A DNA stretch of 64,000 nucleotides, taken from NCBI RefSeq assembly GCF_001984105.1, contig NZ_MTQM01000009.1, positions 682,001-746,000 of the forward strand, given 5' to 3'. Position numbers and translations under genes: made by a program. How positions within the stretch are numbered: the stretch's first letter is position 1; every line of letters begins with the position of its first letter. The stretch is from Microbacterium sp. CSI-V. Its GTDB lineage: Bacteria > Actinomycetota > Actinomycetes > Actinomycetales > Microbacteriaceae. Shown here piece after piece: positions 19,267-27,864 of this stretch. A model generated the notes under the pieces. The model worked only from the letters and a program-made list of their open reading frames with translations. It was not told where the DNA came from and did no database searches.

Positions 19267-20259
19267 CTACTGCGCGCGGAAGGCGGATCCCGGATGCCAC
19301 GCCACCCAAGCCCCGAGCGGGTCGACGCTGGCGAGGACCTCCCCGTCCAGCGCGAGCGCGAAGCCCCCCGGACGGAGGTGGGGCGTCTCGTTCCACGCAT
19401 CGTGGAGGCCCGCGGCATCCAGGGTGACCCACCGCCCCGCGGCACGCGCGGCCGCGATGACGTCTCCGCGGTGACGCCGCGGCACGTGCGCGAGGACACC
19501 GGGCGTCGTGACGACCAGGGTCGCATCGCGCGGGGCGAGCGCCGCGAGCGCCGGGAGCGCTGCGGCCCCGTCGCCCTCGACGAGGAGGGGCGGATCGCCT
19601 GCGGCGATGTCGAGGGCCGCGGTGATCCGTTCGCGGCGGCCCTCCTCCCCCGGCCACACCAGCCCGGTGAGCCAGGCGCGATCGCGCACGTCCCGCGCGT
19701 CGAGCGGCTCGAGGTCGATCCCCGCCCGCCACACGACCTCGGGGAGGCGTAGCGGAGGGTCGCCCTCGATCTCGGACTCCAGCACCACCGGGCTCGGTCC
19801 GTCCGACGGGTCGAGGCTTTCCACGGCGCCGCCCGAGGCGCGGAAGCGGTACGAGTACCGGTCGGGGTACAGGCACAGTCCCGCGCTGGCGCCGATCTCG
19901 ATCAGCGCGATCGGCCCCTCGATGATCGACAGCGCCGGCAGCAGCGCGGCGCATCGCAGCGGTTCGTTCGTCTGGAGGGTCCGCCGAGTGCACTCGTCGA
20001 CGATCGCGTCGGCGTGCGCGACGACCCACGCGGCCCATCGATCCCCCGCCTCCATCGGCGCGCCGAGCAGACGCATGACCGCGAAGACGAGGGGCGGCTG
20101 GCGATGCGTGTCCGGAATCCGCGCCAGCACCTCCGCGACATCCGGATCGATCTCCACCCGTCGCGCCCAGTCCTGGTACACGCGGGAGCGGCCGCGCGCT
20201 TCGTCGCGGGCGAACCGCCCGTAGCGGTCGACGACGGCGGTCACGGCATCCTGGTCCAC
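19267..20259 (-). CDS. DUF2332 family protein
   Basis: 330 aa. Matches the DUF2332 family by its N-terminus (VTAVVDRYGRFARDEARGRS), the central GPIALIEIGASAGLCLYPDR, which looks like a methyltransferase glycine-rich loop, and WLTGLVWPGEEGRRERI. The fold may be a degenerate SAM-methyltransferase; activity unknown. Its stop lies 9 nt before the DUF3263 start, so the two are probably co-transcribed. Confidence 0.8.
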   Translation of the reverse strand: MDQDAVTAVVDRYGRFARDEARGRSRVYQDWARRVEIDPDVAEVLARIPDTHRQPPLVFAVMRLLGAPMEAGDRWAAWVVAHADAIVDECTRRTLQTNEPLRCAALLPALSIIEGPIALIEIGASAGLCLYPDRYSYRFRASGGAVESLDPSDGPSPVVLESEIEGDPPLRLPEVVWRAGIDLEPLDARDVRDRAWLTGLVWPGEEGRRERITAALDIAAGDPPLLVEGDGAAALPALAALAPRDATLVVTTPGVLAHVPRRHRGDVIAAARAAGRWVTLDAAGLHDAWNETPHLRPGGFALALDGEVLASVDPLGAWVAWHPGSAFRAQ

Positions 20260-20331
20260 CCCGCGATTATCCCGCCACGGGCATCACCGGTCCGGGACAC
20301 GAGACAATGGAGGGGACGAAGGAGACCACCC

Positions 20332-20739
20332 ATGACCTACGCCGTCGAAAAGTCCGACGACCAGTGGCGGGCCGAGCTGACGCCCGAACAGTACGCGGTC
20401 CTGCGCCAGGCCGGCACCGAACGCGCCTGGACGGGCGAGCTGCTCGACGAGAGCCGCGCCGGCCTCTACGCGTGCGCCGCGTGCGGCGCCGAGCTGTTCC
20501 AGAGCGGCACGAAATTCGACTCGCACTGCGGGTGGCCGAGCTTCTACGAGTCGGTGCGCCCCGAGGCCGTCGAGCTGATCGAGGACAACAGCCACGGCAT
20601 GCAGCGCACCGAGGTGCGCTGCGCGAACTGCGGCTCGCACCTAGGCCACGTCTTCCCCGACGGGTTCGGGACGCCCACCGGCGACCGCTACTGCATGAAC
20701 TCGCTGTCGCTGAACTTCACCCCCGTCGACGAGGCATGA
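20332..20739 (+). CDS. msrB: peptide-methionine (R)-S-oxide reductase MsrB
   Basis: 135 aa. Reduces methionine-R-sulfoxide in oxidised proteins. Catalytic Cys121 (DRYCMNSLSL), resolving-type Cys66 (KFDSHCGWPS) and the structural zinc tetrad Cys48/Cys51 and Cys97/Cys100 are present. The ATG at 20332 follows GGAG; a GACAAT -10 box lies at 20303-20308. The stop overlaps the next start as ATGA, coupling it to a nitroreductase-like gene. Confidence 0.95.
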   Translation: MTYAVEKSDDQWRAELTPEQYAVLRQAGTERAWTGELLDESRAGLYACAACGAELFQSGTKFDSHCGWPSFYESVRPEAVELIEDNSHGMQRTEVRCANCGSHLGHVFPDGFGTPTGDRYCMNSLSLNFTPVDEA

Positions 20740-21305
20740 GCGCGCTCGAGGCGATGCGCGACCGCCGGTCGTGGTCGAAGGTCACCGATCTCGCTCCCAC
20801 CGGACCCGAGCTCGAGGCGTTCGTTGCGGCGGCCGGTCGCGTGGCCGACCACAAGTCGCTGCGGCCGTGGCGGCTCATCGAGATCCGCGGAGCCGACCGC
20901 GACGTGCTCGCGCGCGCCCTGAATCGAGCGGACGGCAAGAAGGGCCTGTCCTCGAAGCCGCGTCGCGCACCGCTCATCATCGCCGTGGTGGCCGATCTCA
21001 GCTCGAAGAAGATCCCCGCGTGGGAGCAGGAGGCCGTCGCCTCCGGCGTCGCCCACATGCTGAGTCTCGCTCTCGACGAGGCCGGGTTCGGCGTGTTCTG
21101 GCGCACCGACGACAACACCCGCAGCAAGGTGCTCGCCAAGGCCCACGGCCTGGCGAAGGGCGAAGTCCTGCTCGGCTGGCTGTACGTCGGTGGCAAGCCG
21201 GTGCGTTCCCGGCCGACCCGGCGCAAGACCGTGGATGCCGCGATGCACCTGTCGCGGATGCCGGGAGGCAAGAAGCGTCGAAAGGTCGACGAGGCGCGCC
21301 TCTGA
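20736..21305 (+). CDS. nitroreductase-family flavoprotein
   Basis: 189 aa. FMN-binding nitroreductase fold: MRDRRSWSK near the N-terminus, AGRVADHKSLRPWRLIEI, then VASGVAHMLSLALDEAGFGVFWRT and GLAKGEVLLGWLYVG. Overlaps msrB by 4 nt, so they are co-translated. The pairing suggests a redox or stress role, but the substrate cannot be read from the sequence. Confidence 0.85.
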   Translation: MSALEAMRDRRSWSKVTDLAPTGPELEAFVAAAGRVADHKSLRPWRLIEIRGADRDVLARALNRADGKKGLSSKPRRAPLIIAVVADLSSKKIPAWEQEAVASGVAHMLSLALDEAGFGVFWRTDDNTRSKVLAKAHGLAKGEVLLGWLYVGGKPVRSRPTRRKTVDAAMHLSRMPGGKKRRKVDEARL

Positions 21306-21326
21306 CCCGTCGTCGTGGCGGCGGCC

Positions 21327-22271
21327 TCAGCGGGGGCGCCGACGGCGCCACGGCAGCGCCGCCACGACGACACCGACGATCGCCACGGACGCGGCGAGCA
21401 CGGCGATCGGCGTCGCCGGTGCCGCCGGCGCGGGCCAGACGGCATCCAGGACGACCGAGGTCGTGAGCAGGCCGACGACGGATCCGAGTCCGAGCAACAG
21501 GACACCCGTGCGCTGCACGATCACCGACGACAAGAAGATGTAGACCACCCCGACCGTTCCCCCCAGGTACAGCCACGGATCGGCGGGAAGGGCGCGGGGC
21601 GCCCCGACGATCGCGATGTGGACGAGCCCCGCGACGATGAGCACCGCCGTTCCGCCGGCGAAGTTCACGACCGTCGCCGCAAGGGGGCTCTGCACGCGCA
21701 GGCGCAGACGACCGTTCGTCCCCTGCTGCCACGCGACGCCGGCGCCGGCGACCACCGGAACGATCAGCATCCAGACCGGGATGCCGCCCACCCCGTCGCC
21801 CGTCAGCGAGACGCCGACTCCGGCGAGCGCCAACACGGCCCCGACGATCCGGCGGACGGTCACCGGAACCACTCCCGCCGGGCCGTGTCCGATGCGGTCG
21901 AGCAGGAGCCCGCCGGTGGTCTGGCCGGCGACGAATCCCACGGTGAACAGGGCGACGCCGATGGTCGCGACCGCGAGGCCCTGGCACGCGACGGTGAACG
22001 CCCCCGCCGCCCCGCCCCACAGCATCCAGGTGGGGACCGAGCGTTCGCGGACGCCCGCGACCAGACGCGCCAGCCCCGCGCGCCCCGCGGGGAGTGCCGC
22101 AGCGATCAGGAGCACCACGACCAGTCCCGATCCGAACGAGATCCCGCCCGCCAGCACGCCGTCGCCGATCTCGGCGCCGAGCGATCCGTTGACGCGGGCC
22201 TGCACGGCCGTAAGAGCGCCGATCAGGACGGCTCCGATGACGGCGATCCCCGGTGATCGTCGTGCCGACAT
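21327..22271 (-). CDS. DMT-superfamily transporter, tandem YdcZ (DUF606) type
   Basis: 314 aa with about ten predicted TM helices arranged as two homologous five-helix halves (IAVIGAVLIGALTAVQARVN... and WMLIVPVVAGAGVAWQQGTN...). Each half carries the DUF606 pattern of a conserved N near the first helix and GFVAGQTTGGLLLDRIG/SSVIVQRTGVLLLGL in later helices. Probably an inner-membrane small-molecule exporter; substrate unknown. Confidence 0.85.
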   Translation of the reverse strand: MSARRSPGIAVIGAVLIGALTAVQARVNGSLGAEIGDGVLAGGISFGSGLVVVLLIAAALPAGRAGLARLVAGVRERSVPTWMLWGGAAGAFTVACQGLAVATIGVALFTVGFVAGQTTGGLLLDRIGHGPAGVVPVTVRRIVGAVLALAGVGVSLTGDGVGGIPVWMLIVPVVAGAGVAWQQGTNGRLRLRVQSPLAATVVNFAGGTAVLIVAGLVHIAIVGAPRALPADPWLYLGGTVGVVYIFLSSVIVQRTGVLLLGLGSVVGLLTTSVVLDAVWPAPAAPATPIAVLAASVAIVGVVVAALPWRRRRPR

Positions 22272-22356
22272 GCATCCTCTTCCCTGGGCACCGCTCGCGT
22301 CGCGGGCCGTCGTCGATCGTACGTGCCCGCGCGCCGGTGTGGACCGGACGGCCCGG

Positions 22357-24264
22357 ATGCGCGAGGCTTTCCGCGTGCCTCACCTCACCGCCGGCCCCGA
22401 TGACGTCGCCGCAATCCTGTCCCAGCTGACCGCTGCGCGCGCGGACCGCGAGTTCCTCGCGAATGTCGAGCTGCACCTCCCCCGGCTGCACGACCTGTTC
22501 CGACGCCTATACGGCGACCGCCCCGACGGTCTCGAGCGTCTCGCCTCGGTCATCGACCTCGCCCGCAGGTCCTGGGCAGAGCGCCCCGCGGGACTCAGAG
22601 ACGTCGATCGCGAGCGGGCGAGCGCCCCGGACTGGTTCGAGAGCGAGCGGATGCTCGGTGGGGTCTGCTACGTCGACCGGTACGCCGGTGGGCTCCGCGG
22701 CATCCGTGAGTCCATCCCGTACTTCCGCGAGCTGGGGCTCACCTACCTGCACCTCATGCCGCTGTTCGAAAGCCCCGAGGGCAACAGCGACGGGGGCTAC
22801 GCGGTGTCGAGCTACCGCCGGGTGAACCCGACCCTCGGCACGATGGAGGAGCTCGCCGAGCTGGCCGCGGAACTGCGCCACGCCGGTATCTCGCTCGTCG
22901 TGGACTTCATCTTCAATCACACCAGCGACGAGCACGAGTGGGCGAGGAAGGCCGTGGCCGGGGAGGCGGGCTACGAGGACTTCTACCTCATCTACCCCGA
23001 CCGCGAGATGCCCGACGCCTATGAACAGACGACGCGCGAGATCTTCCCCGACGACCACGCCGGCTCCTTCGTGCAACTGCCGGACGGCCGGTGGATCTGG
23101 GCGACGTTCTACCACTTCCAGTGGGACCTCAACTACGCCAATCCCGCGGTGTTCGAGGCCATGGCCGGCGAGATGCTGTTCCTCGCGAATCAGGGCGTGG
23201 AGATCCTGCGGATGGATGCCGTGGCCTTCATCTGGAAACGGCTGGGCACGACGTGCGAGTCGCTGCCCGAGGCGCACCTCCTGCTGCAGGCGTTCAACGC
23301 GGTGCTGCGGATGGCCGCACCGAGCCTGCTGTTCAAGTCGGAGGCGATCGTCCACCCCGACGAAGTCGTCTCGTACATCTCCCCCGACGAGTGCCAACTG
23401 TCGTATAACCCGCTGCAGATGGCGCTGACCTGGGAGGCTCTCGCCACCCGCGACGGACGCCTCTTGCAGCAGGCCCTCGAACGCCGACACGCCCTGCCCG
23501 AGGGCACCGCGTGGGTGAACTACGTGCGCAGCCACGACGACATCGGTTGGACGTTCGCCGACGAGGATGCGGAAGAGTTCGGCATCCAGGGGTATTCGCA
23601 CCGGCGCTTCCTCAACGACTTCTACGTGGGACGCGTGGAGGGGTCGTTCTCGCGCGGGGTTCCGTTCCAGGAGAACCCGCGCACCGGCGACGCGCGCATC
23701 ACCGGAACCACTGCGTCTCTCGCGGGGATCGAGGCCGGAGATGCGGGCGGCGAGGACCGGGTGATCCTCGCGCACGCGCTGGCGCTGTCCACCGGGGGCG
23801 TTCCGCTGCTCTACCTCGGTGACGAGGTCGCGCAGCTCAACGACTACTCCTATCGCCGCAACCGCGCCGAGGCCGGAGACAGCCGGTGGGTGCACCGCCC
23901 GCACCGCCCCGAACAGAACTACGCCGACCGGACGGATGCCACGACCCCCGCCGGCCGCGTGTTCTCGCGGCTCACGCGGCTCATCGACGTGCGCCGGTCG
24001 ACGCCCGAACTCGCCGGCAACGAGCTCATCGCGTTCGACGCGCACGTCGACTCGGTCGTGGCGTTCCTTCGCCCCGGTGGTGCCGGCACCGCCGTGCTCG
24101 TGCTCGCGAACGTCGCCGACCACGCCGTCGAGATCGACGCGCTGACCCTCTCGGGCCTGGAGCCGGATGCCATCGACCTCCTCGCCGACCGGCCCATCCC
24201 GCTCGCCGGCGGGCTGACCGTGCCGGCCCACGGGGTGCTGTGGTTGCGGGTGGGGCTGCGCTGA
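22357..24264 (+). CDS. amylosucrase-type GH13 (subfamily 4) glucosyltransferase or sucrose hydrolase
   Basis: About 635 aa from the ATG at 22357; a GTG at 22375 with GAGG upstream is an alternative start. The catalytic residues are Asp287 (LRMDAVAFIW), Glu329 (LLFKSEAIVH) and His393/Asp394 (YVRSHDDIGWTF), one position off Neisseria amylosucrase numbering, and long flanking stretches are near-identical in pattern (SPDECQLSYNPLQMALTW, GSFSRGVPFQENPRTGDARI). Amylosucrase makes alpha-1,4-glucan from sucrose and releases fructose; close relatives only hydrolyse sucrose. No signal peptide, so cytoplasmic. Sequence alone does not settle polymerase versus hydrolase. Confidence 0.88.
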   Translation: MREAFRVPHLTAGPDDVAAILSQLTAARADREFLANVELHLPRLHDLFRRLYGDRPDGLERLASVIDLARRSWAERPAGLRDVDRERASAPDWFESERMLGGVCYVDRYAGGLRGIRESIPYFRELGLTYLHLMPLFESPEGNSDGGYAVSSYRRVNPTLGTMEELAELAAELRHAGISLVVDFIFNHTSDEHEWARKAVAGEAGYEDFYLIYPDREMPDAYEQTTREIFPDDHAGSFVQLPDGRWIWATFYHFQWDLNYANPAVFEAMAGEMLFLANQGVEILRMDAVAFIWKRLGTTCESLPEAHLLLQAFNAVLRMAAPSLLFKSEAIVHPDEVVSYISPDECQLSYNPLQMALTWEALATRDGRLLQQALERRHALPEGTAWVNYVRSHDDIGWTFADEDAEEFGIQGYSHRRFLNDFYVGRVEGSFSRGVPFQENPRTGDARITGTTASLAGIEAGDAGGEDRVILAHALALSTGGVPLLYLGDEVAQLNDYSYRRNRAEAGDSRWVHRPHRPEQNYADRTDATTPAGRVFSRLTRLIDVRRSTPELAGNELIAFDAHVDSVVAFLRPGGAGTAVLVLANVADHAVEIDALTLSGLEPDAIDLLADRPIPLAGGLTVPAHGVLWLRVGLR

Positions 24265-24374
24265 CGAGCGATTCCGCGACAGTGGAGCTCGAATTCGCGC
24301 CGGAATCTCTCCTAGCCGCGTGATGGAAACCTTCGCGTCATAGACGCTCCCTACACTCCCCTCCCGGGGGATTC

Positions 24375-26384
24375 ATGGAGAAAGCAGCACACCGGTTCCG
24401 CGGTGACATTCAAGGCCTGCGCGCGCTCGCGGTGGGCCTCGTCGTGTTGTACCACGGAGGACTGCCGTTCCTCCCGGGCGGATACGTCGGCGTCGACGTC
24501 TTCTTCGTGATCTCGGGCTTCCTCATCACGACGCATCTCCTCCAACGGCTCGAGAGGACGGGGCACGTCGGCTTCGCCGACTTCTACGCCCGCCGCGCAC
24601 GCCGCATCCTCCCGGCATCCCTCCTCGTCGTCGCACTGACGGTCATCGCCGCCCTCATCTGGATGCCGCCGCTGCTGATGAAGGAGGTGTTCTTCGGCGC
24701 CGTGGCGACGGCGCTCTACGTGCCCAACATCCTGTTCGGTCTGCAGGGCACGAACTACCTCGCGGAGTCCACGCCGTCGGTGTTCCAGCACTACTGGTCG
24801 CTCGGCATCGAGGAGCAGTTCTACCTCCTCTGGCCGCTGCTGCTTCTCCTCGTGGTGCGTTTCCTTCCCGGACGCCGTCGACTCACGATCGTCCTCACCC
24901 TGCTGACCGCGGCGTCCTTCGCCGCGGGGCTGTGGTTGACGTTCGAGAATCAGCCGTGGGCGTTCTTCGGTCTGCCCACGCGCGCGTGGGAGCTGGCCGT
25001 CGGCGGCATCGTGGCCGTCGTCGCGCTGAACCGCGAGTCGGTCCTCCCCCCGCGGGTGAGCGCGGTCGTCGGCTGGGTGGGCGTGGTCGGCGTCGTGGTC
25101 GCGGCCCTCGTGTACAGCGAAACGACGCAGTTCCCCGGTGTCGCCGCCGCCCTTCCCGTGGTCGCGACGGCTGCCGTCATCCTCGCCGGGAGCGGCCCCG
25201 CCCCCTACGGCCCGGCGGCGATGCTCTCGCTCCGCCCGCTGCTGTTCATCGGCACGATCTCCTACTCGCTGTACCTCGTCCACTGGCCGCTGCTGGTCAT
25301 CCCGCAGGCCGCCGTCGGGTTCGAACACCCGCTGCCGCTGTGGATCACGCTCGCGCTGAGTCTGGCCGCGGTGCCGCTCGCCTGGATCCTGTACCGCTGG
25401 GTGGAGACCCCCGCGCGCGACGCGCGCTGGCTCACCGCGTTCCGCCCGCGGCGCACGCTCTTCGCCGCTGCCGCCGCCTCCGTGCTCGTTGTGGGGCTGA
25501 CAACGGGGAGCTACACCCTGTCCGCGGCCAAGCCCCTCCACGAAGCCGCGACCGTCGCGGCATCCGAGCCCTCCGATCCGCCCGCGCTGACGTCGTTCGT
25601 CCCGGCGAACCTAGAGCCGAGCCTGCGGGCCGCGTCCGACGATCAACCCCGGATCTACGACGATGGATGCCACCTCGGCTTCGACGCGACGACCCCCAAG
25701 GACTGCGTCTACGGCGACCCGGCAGCACCGCGCATCGCCCTGTTCGGCGACTCGCATGCGTCGCAGTGGTTCCCCGCACTGTGGAGCTACGCGGAGGCGA
25801 ACGGCATGTCGCTCGAGGTGCACTCCAAGAGCTCGTGCCCGTCGGCCGACGCCGAGCTCTTGCGAAACGCCGTGCCCTACACGGCATGCAGCCAATGGCG
25901 CGAAGCCGTCCTCGAGCGGCTGGCGGCGACTCCCCCGGCGCTGGTCGTCCTGGCCAACTACGAGAAGGTGTCGTACGCGAGCCCGAGCGGTGACGACGTG
26001 GCGGATTGGAAGGCGGCCCTCGACCGGACGCTGTCCCGCATCGACGCCCCGACCGTCGTGATGGCCGACACTCCCGACCTCGGCACGACGCCGTCGGTGT
26101 GCCTCTCCGCGCATCTGAACGCCGCCCTCGACTGCGGCCGCGACCGCTCCACCGCCGTCGCGCAGGTGTACCGCGACGCGGAGCGCGCGGCGGCCGACGC
26201 CCACGGCGCGGCGTTCATCGACCTCACGGACTACCTCTGCACGACGGACGAATGCGGGCCCATCGTGGGCGACACCCTCGCCTACCGCGACGCCCACCAC
26301 CTGACGGCGACGTTCAGCGCCCAACTGGCGGGACCGCTGACGAGACAGCTGGCGGATGCCGGCTTCCCCGGCGCCGAGGGCTGA
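24375..26384 (+). CDS. membrane acyltransferase with C-terminal SGNH domain (OafA/YrhL-like)
   Basis: 669 aa. N-terminal acyltransferase-3 domain of about ten TM helices (FRGDIQGLRALAVGLVVLYH, GGYVGVDVFFVISGFLIT, HYWSLGIEEQFYLLWPLL), then an extracytoplasmic SGNH hydrolase-like domain with Ser460 in ALFGDSHASQWFP and a C-terminal Asp/His pair in YRDAHHLT. Such proteins O-acetylate wall or surface glycans. A TACACT -10 box lies at 24352-24357 and GGGGGA before the ATG. Stands alone between an amylosucrase and the prophage. Confidence 0.9.
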   Translation: MEKAAHRFRGDIQGLRALAVGLVVLYHGGLPFLPGGYVGVDVFFVISGFLITTHLLQRLERTGHVGFADFYARRARRILPASLLVVALTVIAALIWMPPLLMKEVFFGAVATALYVPNILFGLQGTNYLAESTPSVFQHYWSLGIEEQFYLLWPLLLLLVVRFLPGRRRLTIVLTLLTAASFAAGLWLTFENQPWAFFGLPTRAWELAVGGIVAVVALNRESVLPPRVSAVVGWVGVVGVVVAALVYSETTQFPGVAAALPVVATAAVILAGSGPAPYGPAAMLSLRPLLFIGTISYSLYLVHWPLLVIPQAAVGFEHPLPLWITLALSLAAVPLAWILYRWVETPARDARWLTAFRPRRTLFAAAAASVLVVGLTTGSYTLSAAKPLHEAATVAASEPSDPPALTSFVPANLEPSLRAASDDQPRIYDDGCHLGFDATTPKDCVYGDPAAPRIALFGDSHASQWFPALWSYAEANGMSLEVHSKSSCPSADAELLRNAVPYTACSQWREAVLERLAATPPALVVLANYEKVSYASPSGDDVADWKAALDRTLSRIDAPTVVMADTPDLGTTPSVCLSAHLNAALDCGRDRSTAVAQVYRDAERAAADAHGAAFIDLTDYLCTTDECGPIVGDTLAYRDAHHLTATFSAQLAGPLTRQLADAGFPGAEG

Positions 26385-26396
26385 GTCCGGCGCGCG

Positions 26397-26624
26397 TCAG
26401 TGATGCGTGAGGAGCACCTGGTGCGCCTCGCCGCGGCAGAAGCACACCTCGGCTCCGGCGAGCCCGCTCACGGGCTCCTCCATGTAGCCGCATTCGACGA
26501 CCGTGCGCCGACGGAACAGCGTCCGGACGATCCGCGCGGTCGCGTTTCCGTGGCCGCAGGAACGGCACGTCGCGCGACGCAGCGACGCGTCCTGATCCGT
26601 CTTGTGCGCATCTGACATGACCAT
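26397..26624 (-). CDS. small Cys-rich protein, unknown
   Basis: 75 aa from the ATG at 26624 (GAGAGG about 10 nt upstream; a second ATG at 26618 is possible). Not recognised. Contains CRSCGHGNATARI and a later CFCRGEAH, giving a possible zinc-ribbon with an intervening Cys. It lies outside attL, so it is host DNA next to the integration site, convergent with the acyltransferase. Confidence 0.55.
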   Translation of the reverse strand: MVMSDAHKTDQDASLRRATCRSCGHGNATARIVRTLFRRRTVVECGYMEEPVSGLAGAEVCFCRGEAHQVLLTHH

Positions 26625-26778
26625 GTCGACGGCCCCTCTCTCAGCCCTGCTCCTTTGCAAAGGCTGTCCCCCGATTGGAGGACACTAACACCGTTTAGGG
26701 GTACGGTGGGCGGCCTTGCGCGAATCGTGTGGGAGCGCGTCCAATGGGTGCCCTGAGGCGGGAAGACGCGGGGTCGAG

Positions 26779-26813
26779 GTGCCGGCTACAGGACTTGAAC
26801 CTGCAACCCCCGT
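26779..26813. repeat. attL core (tRNA-Thr 3' half remnant)
   Basis: 35 bp identical to 62811-62845, where it forms the 3' half of an intact tRNA-Thr gene from the acceptor end through the T arm to the anticodon stem. Here it is a detached fragment, marking the left end of the prophage. Confidence 0.95.
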
Positions 26814-26943
26814 TTGTGCCGTTGGCTGTTCATTGTTGTACCCCCCTGTACTCTCCGCGGAAACACGCGGGAGCGGTACAACTAAGTACACGTAAGGACA
26901 GCCGCAAAACCGTGAGTAAATCGTGAATGAGGCGCGCCAACCA
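26814..26943. other. left attachment arm, non-coding
   Basis: No gene is supported. It holds an imperfect inverted repeat with outer arms GTTGTACC (26835-26842) and GGTACAAC (26875-26882) around an inner CTCTCCGCG/CGCGGGAG pair, and a 22-bp sequence repeated beside attR. Together these look like recombination-protein binding sites on the phage arm. Confidence 0.5.
26906..26927 (+). repeat. arm-type direct repeat, left copy
   Basis: 22 bp containing GTGAGTAAATCGTGA, repeated with a single mismatch at 62729-62750 in the same orientation. Its position just inside both phage ends fits an arm-type integrase or excisionase site. Confidence 0.55.
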
Positions 26944-27180
26944 TCACGCCAGGCGACGCCGCTGCTCGGCGTCCCCGGCGTCCCGTAGACGACGCAGACG
27001 GCGGACCAACATAGGCCGAGCCGCCTCAGCCTCCGGGGCCTCAATCGCACGATGCAGCACCTGAAAGTACCTAGCCGGCGACACCCCGAACCGAGATCGT
27101 ATGGCCTCATCCTTCCGCCCCGACCAGCGCGGCCACTCCTCCTCGAAATCGAGCAGGCTCATCACCTCGATAGCTGCCAT
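26944..27180 (-). CDS. DUF3263 family protein (prophage copy)
   Basis: 78 aa from the ATG at 27180 (GGAGG upstream). Clearly homologous to the host protein at 19003-19257: EEEWPRWSGRKDEAIRSRFG, VSPARYFQVLHRAIE and PMLVRRLRRLRD align without gaps. First gene inside attL, leftward, facing the attachment site and outside the late operon. Probably DNA-binding; a role in lysogeny or in modulating the host paralogue is speculation. Confidence 0.8.
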   Translation of the reverse strand: MAAIEVMSLLDFEEEWPRWSGRKDEAIRSRFGVSPARYFQVLHRAIEAPEAEAARPMLVRRLRRLRDAGDAEQRRRLA

Positions 27181-27253
27181 GCGCACATCCTCCCCCGCAC
27201 CACCGACACACGTCGTGGCGCAACGACCGCGACAGCCGATATCGTGGCGTGCC

Positions 27254-27787
27254 ATGAGCGCCGACGACCCGAAGCCCGGGAAGCTAGACCACCTCCGCGA
27301 AGACATTCGGACTGCGGCATCCGGTCTGCCTGCGAGCGGGTTCGTCCGTCGCGACCTGAACCACCTCGAAACCCACCTCGCCGACGGGGAAACGGTCGAC
27401 CGTATCGTGTCGGGCACGTACGACAACGCGAACGGCATCCTCGTGCTAACCGACCGTCGACTCCTGTTCCTCAATCACGGGATCCTCTCCCAGCGCAGCG
27501 AGGACTTCCCGCTCGAGAAGATCAGCAGCGTCCAGTTCAAGGGCGGGATGATGCTCGGTGAGGTGACGATCTACACGTCGAACCAGCAGGCGACGATCAA
27601 GAACGTCGCGAAGCCCCTCGGGAAGACCTTCACGGACGCCGTGCGCTCCCGCGGTTCCGCACCCCGCGCCGCCGCACCCCCGGATCACGCTCAGCAGTTG
27701 GCGCAGTTGGCCGAACTCCGAACCGCGGGCGTCCTCACCGAGGACGAATTCGCCGCGAAGAAGGCCGAGATACTCGCGCGCATGTGA
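27254..27787 (+). CDS. PH-like and SHOCT domain protein, probable moron
   Basis: 177 aa. A bacterial pleckstrin-homology-like domain (GETVDRIVSGTYDNANGILVLTDRRLLFLNHG...LEKISSVQFKGGMMLGEVTIYTS) is followed by a disordered linker and a C-terminal SHOCT motif (LAQLAELRTAGVLTEDEFAAKKAEIL). The domain pair is common in chromosomal and phage proteins and often mediates oligomerisation. It is rightward against the late operon, with its own TATCGT box 8 nt before the ATG (leaderless) and a terminator after it, so it can be expressed in the lysogen. Confidence 0.8.
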   Translation: MSADDPKPGKLDHLREDIRTAASGLPASGFVRRDLNHLETHLADGETVDRIVSGTYDNANGILVLTDRRLLFLNHGILSQRSEDFPLEKISSVQFKGGMMLGEVTIYTSNQQATIKNVAKPLGKTFTDAVRSRGSAPRAAAPPDHAQQLAQLAELRTAGVLTEDEFAAKKAEILARM

Positions 27788-27815
27788 TCCGTCGCCCGCG
27801 GCCACCAACGACGAA

Positions 27816-27861
27816 ACGCCCCGGCGTCCCAACCCCTCGTGAGGGTGGGACGCCGGGGCGT
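27816..27861. terminator. strong bidirectional terminator at the end of the late operon
   Basis: A perfect 15-bp stem (27816-27830 with 27847-27861) closing a 16-nt loop that itself contains a small hairpin (ACCCCTC/GAGGGT). It separates the rightward PH/SHOCT gene from the last leftward tail gene. Confidence 0.85.
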
Positions 27862-27864
27862 CTG

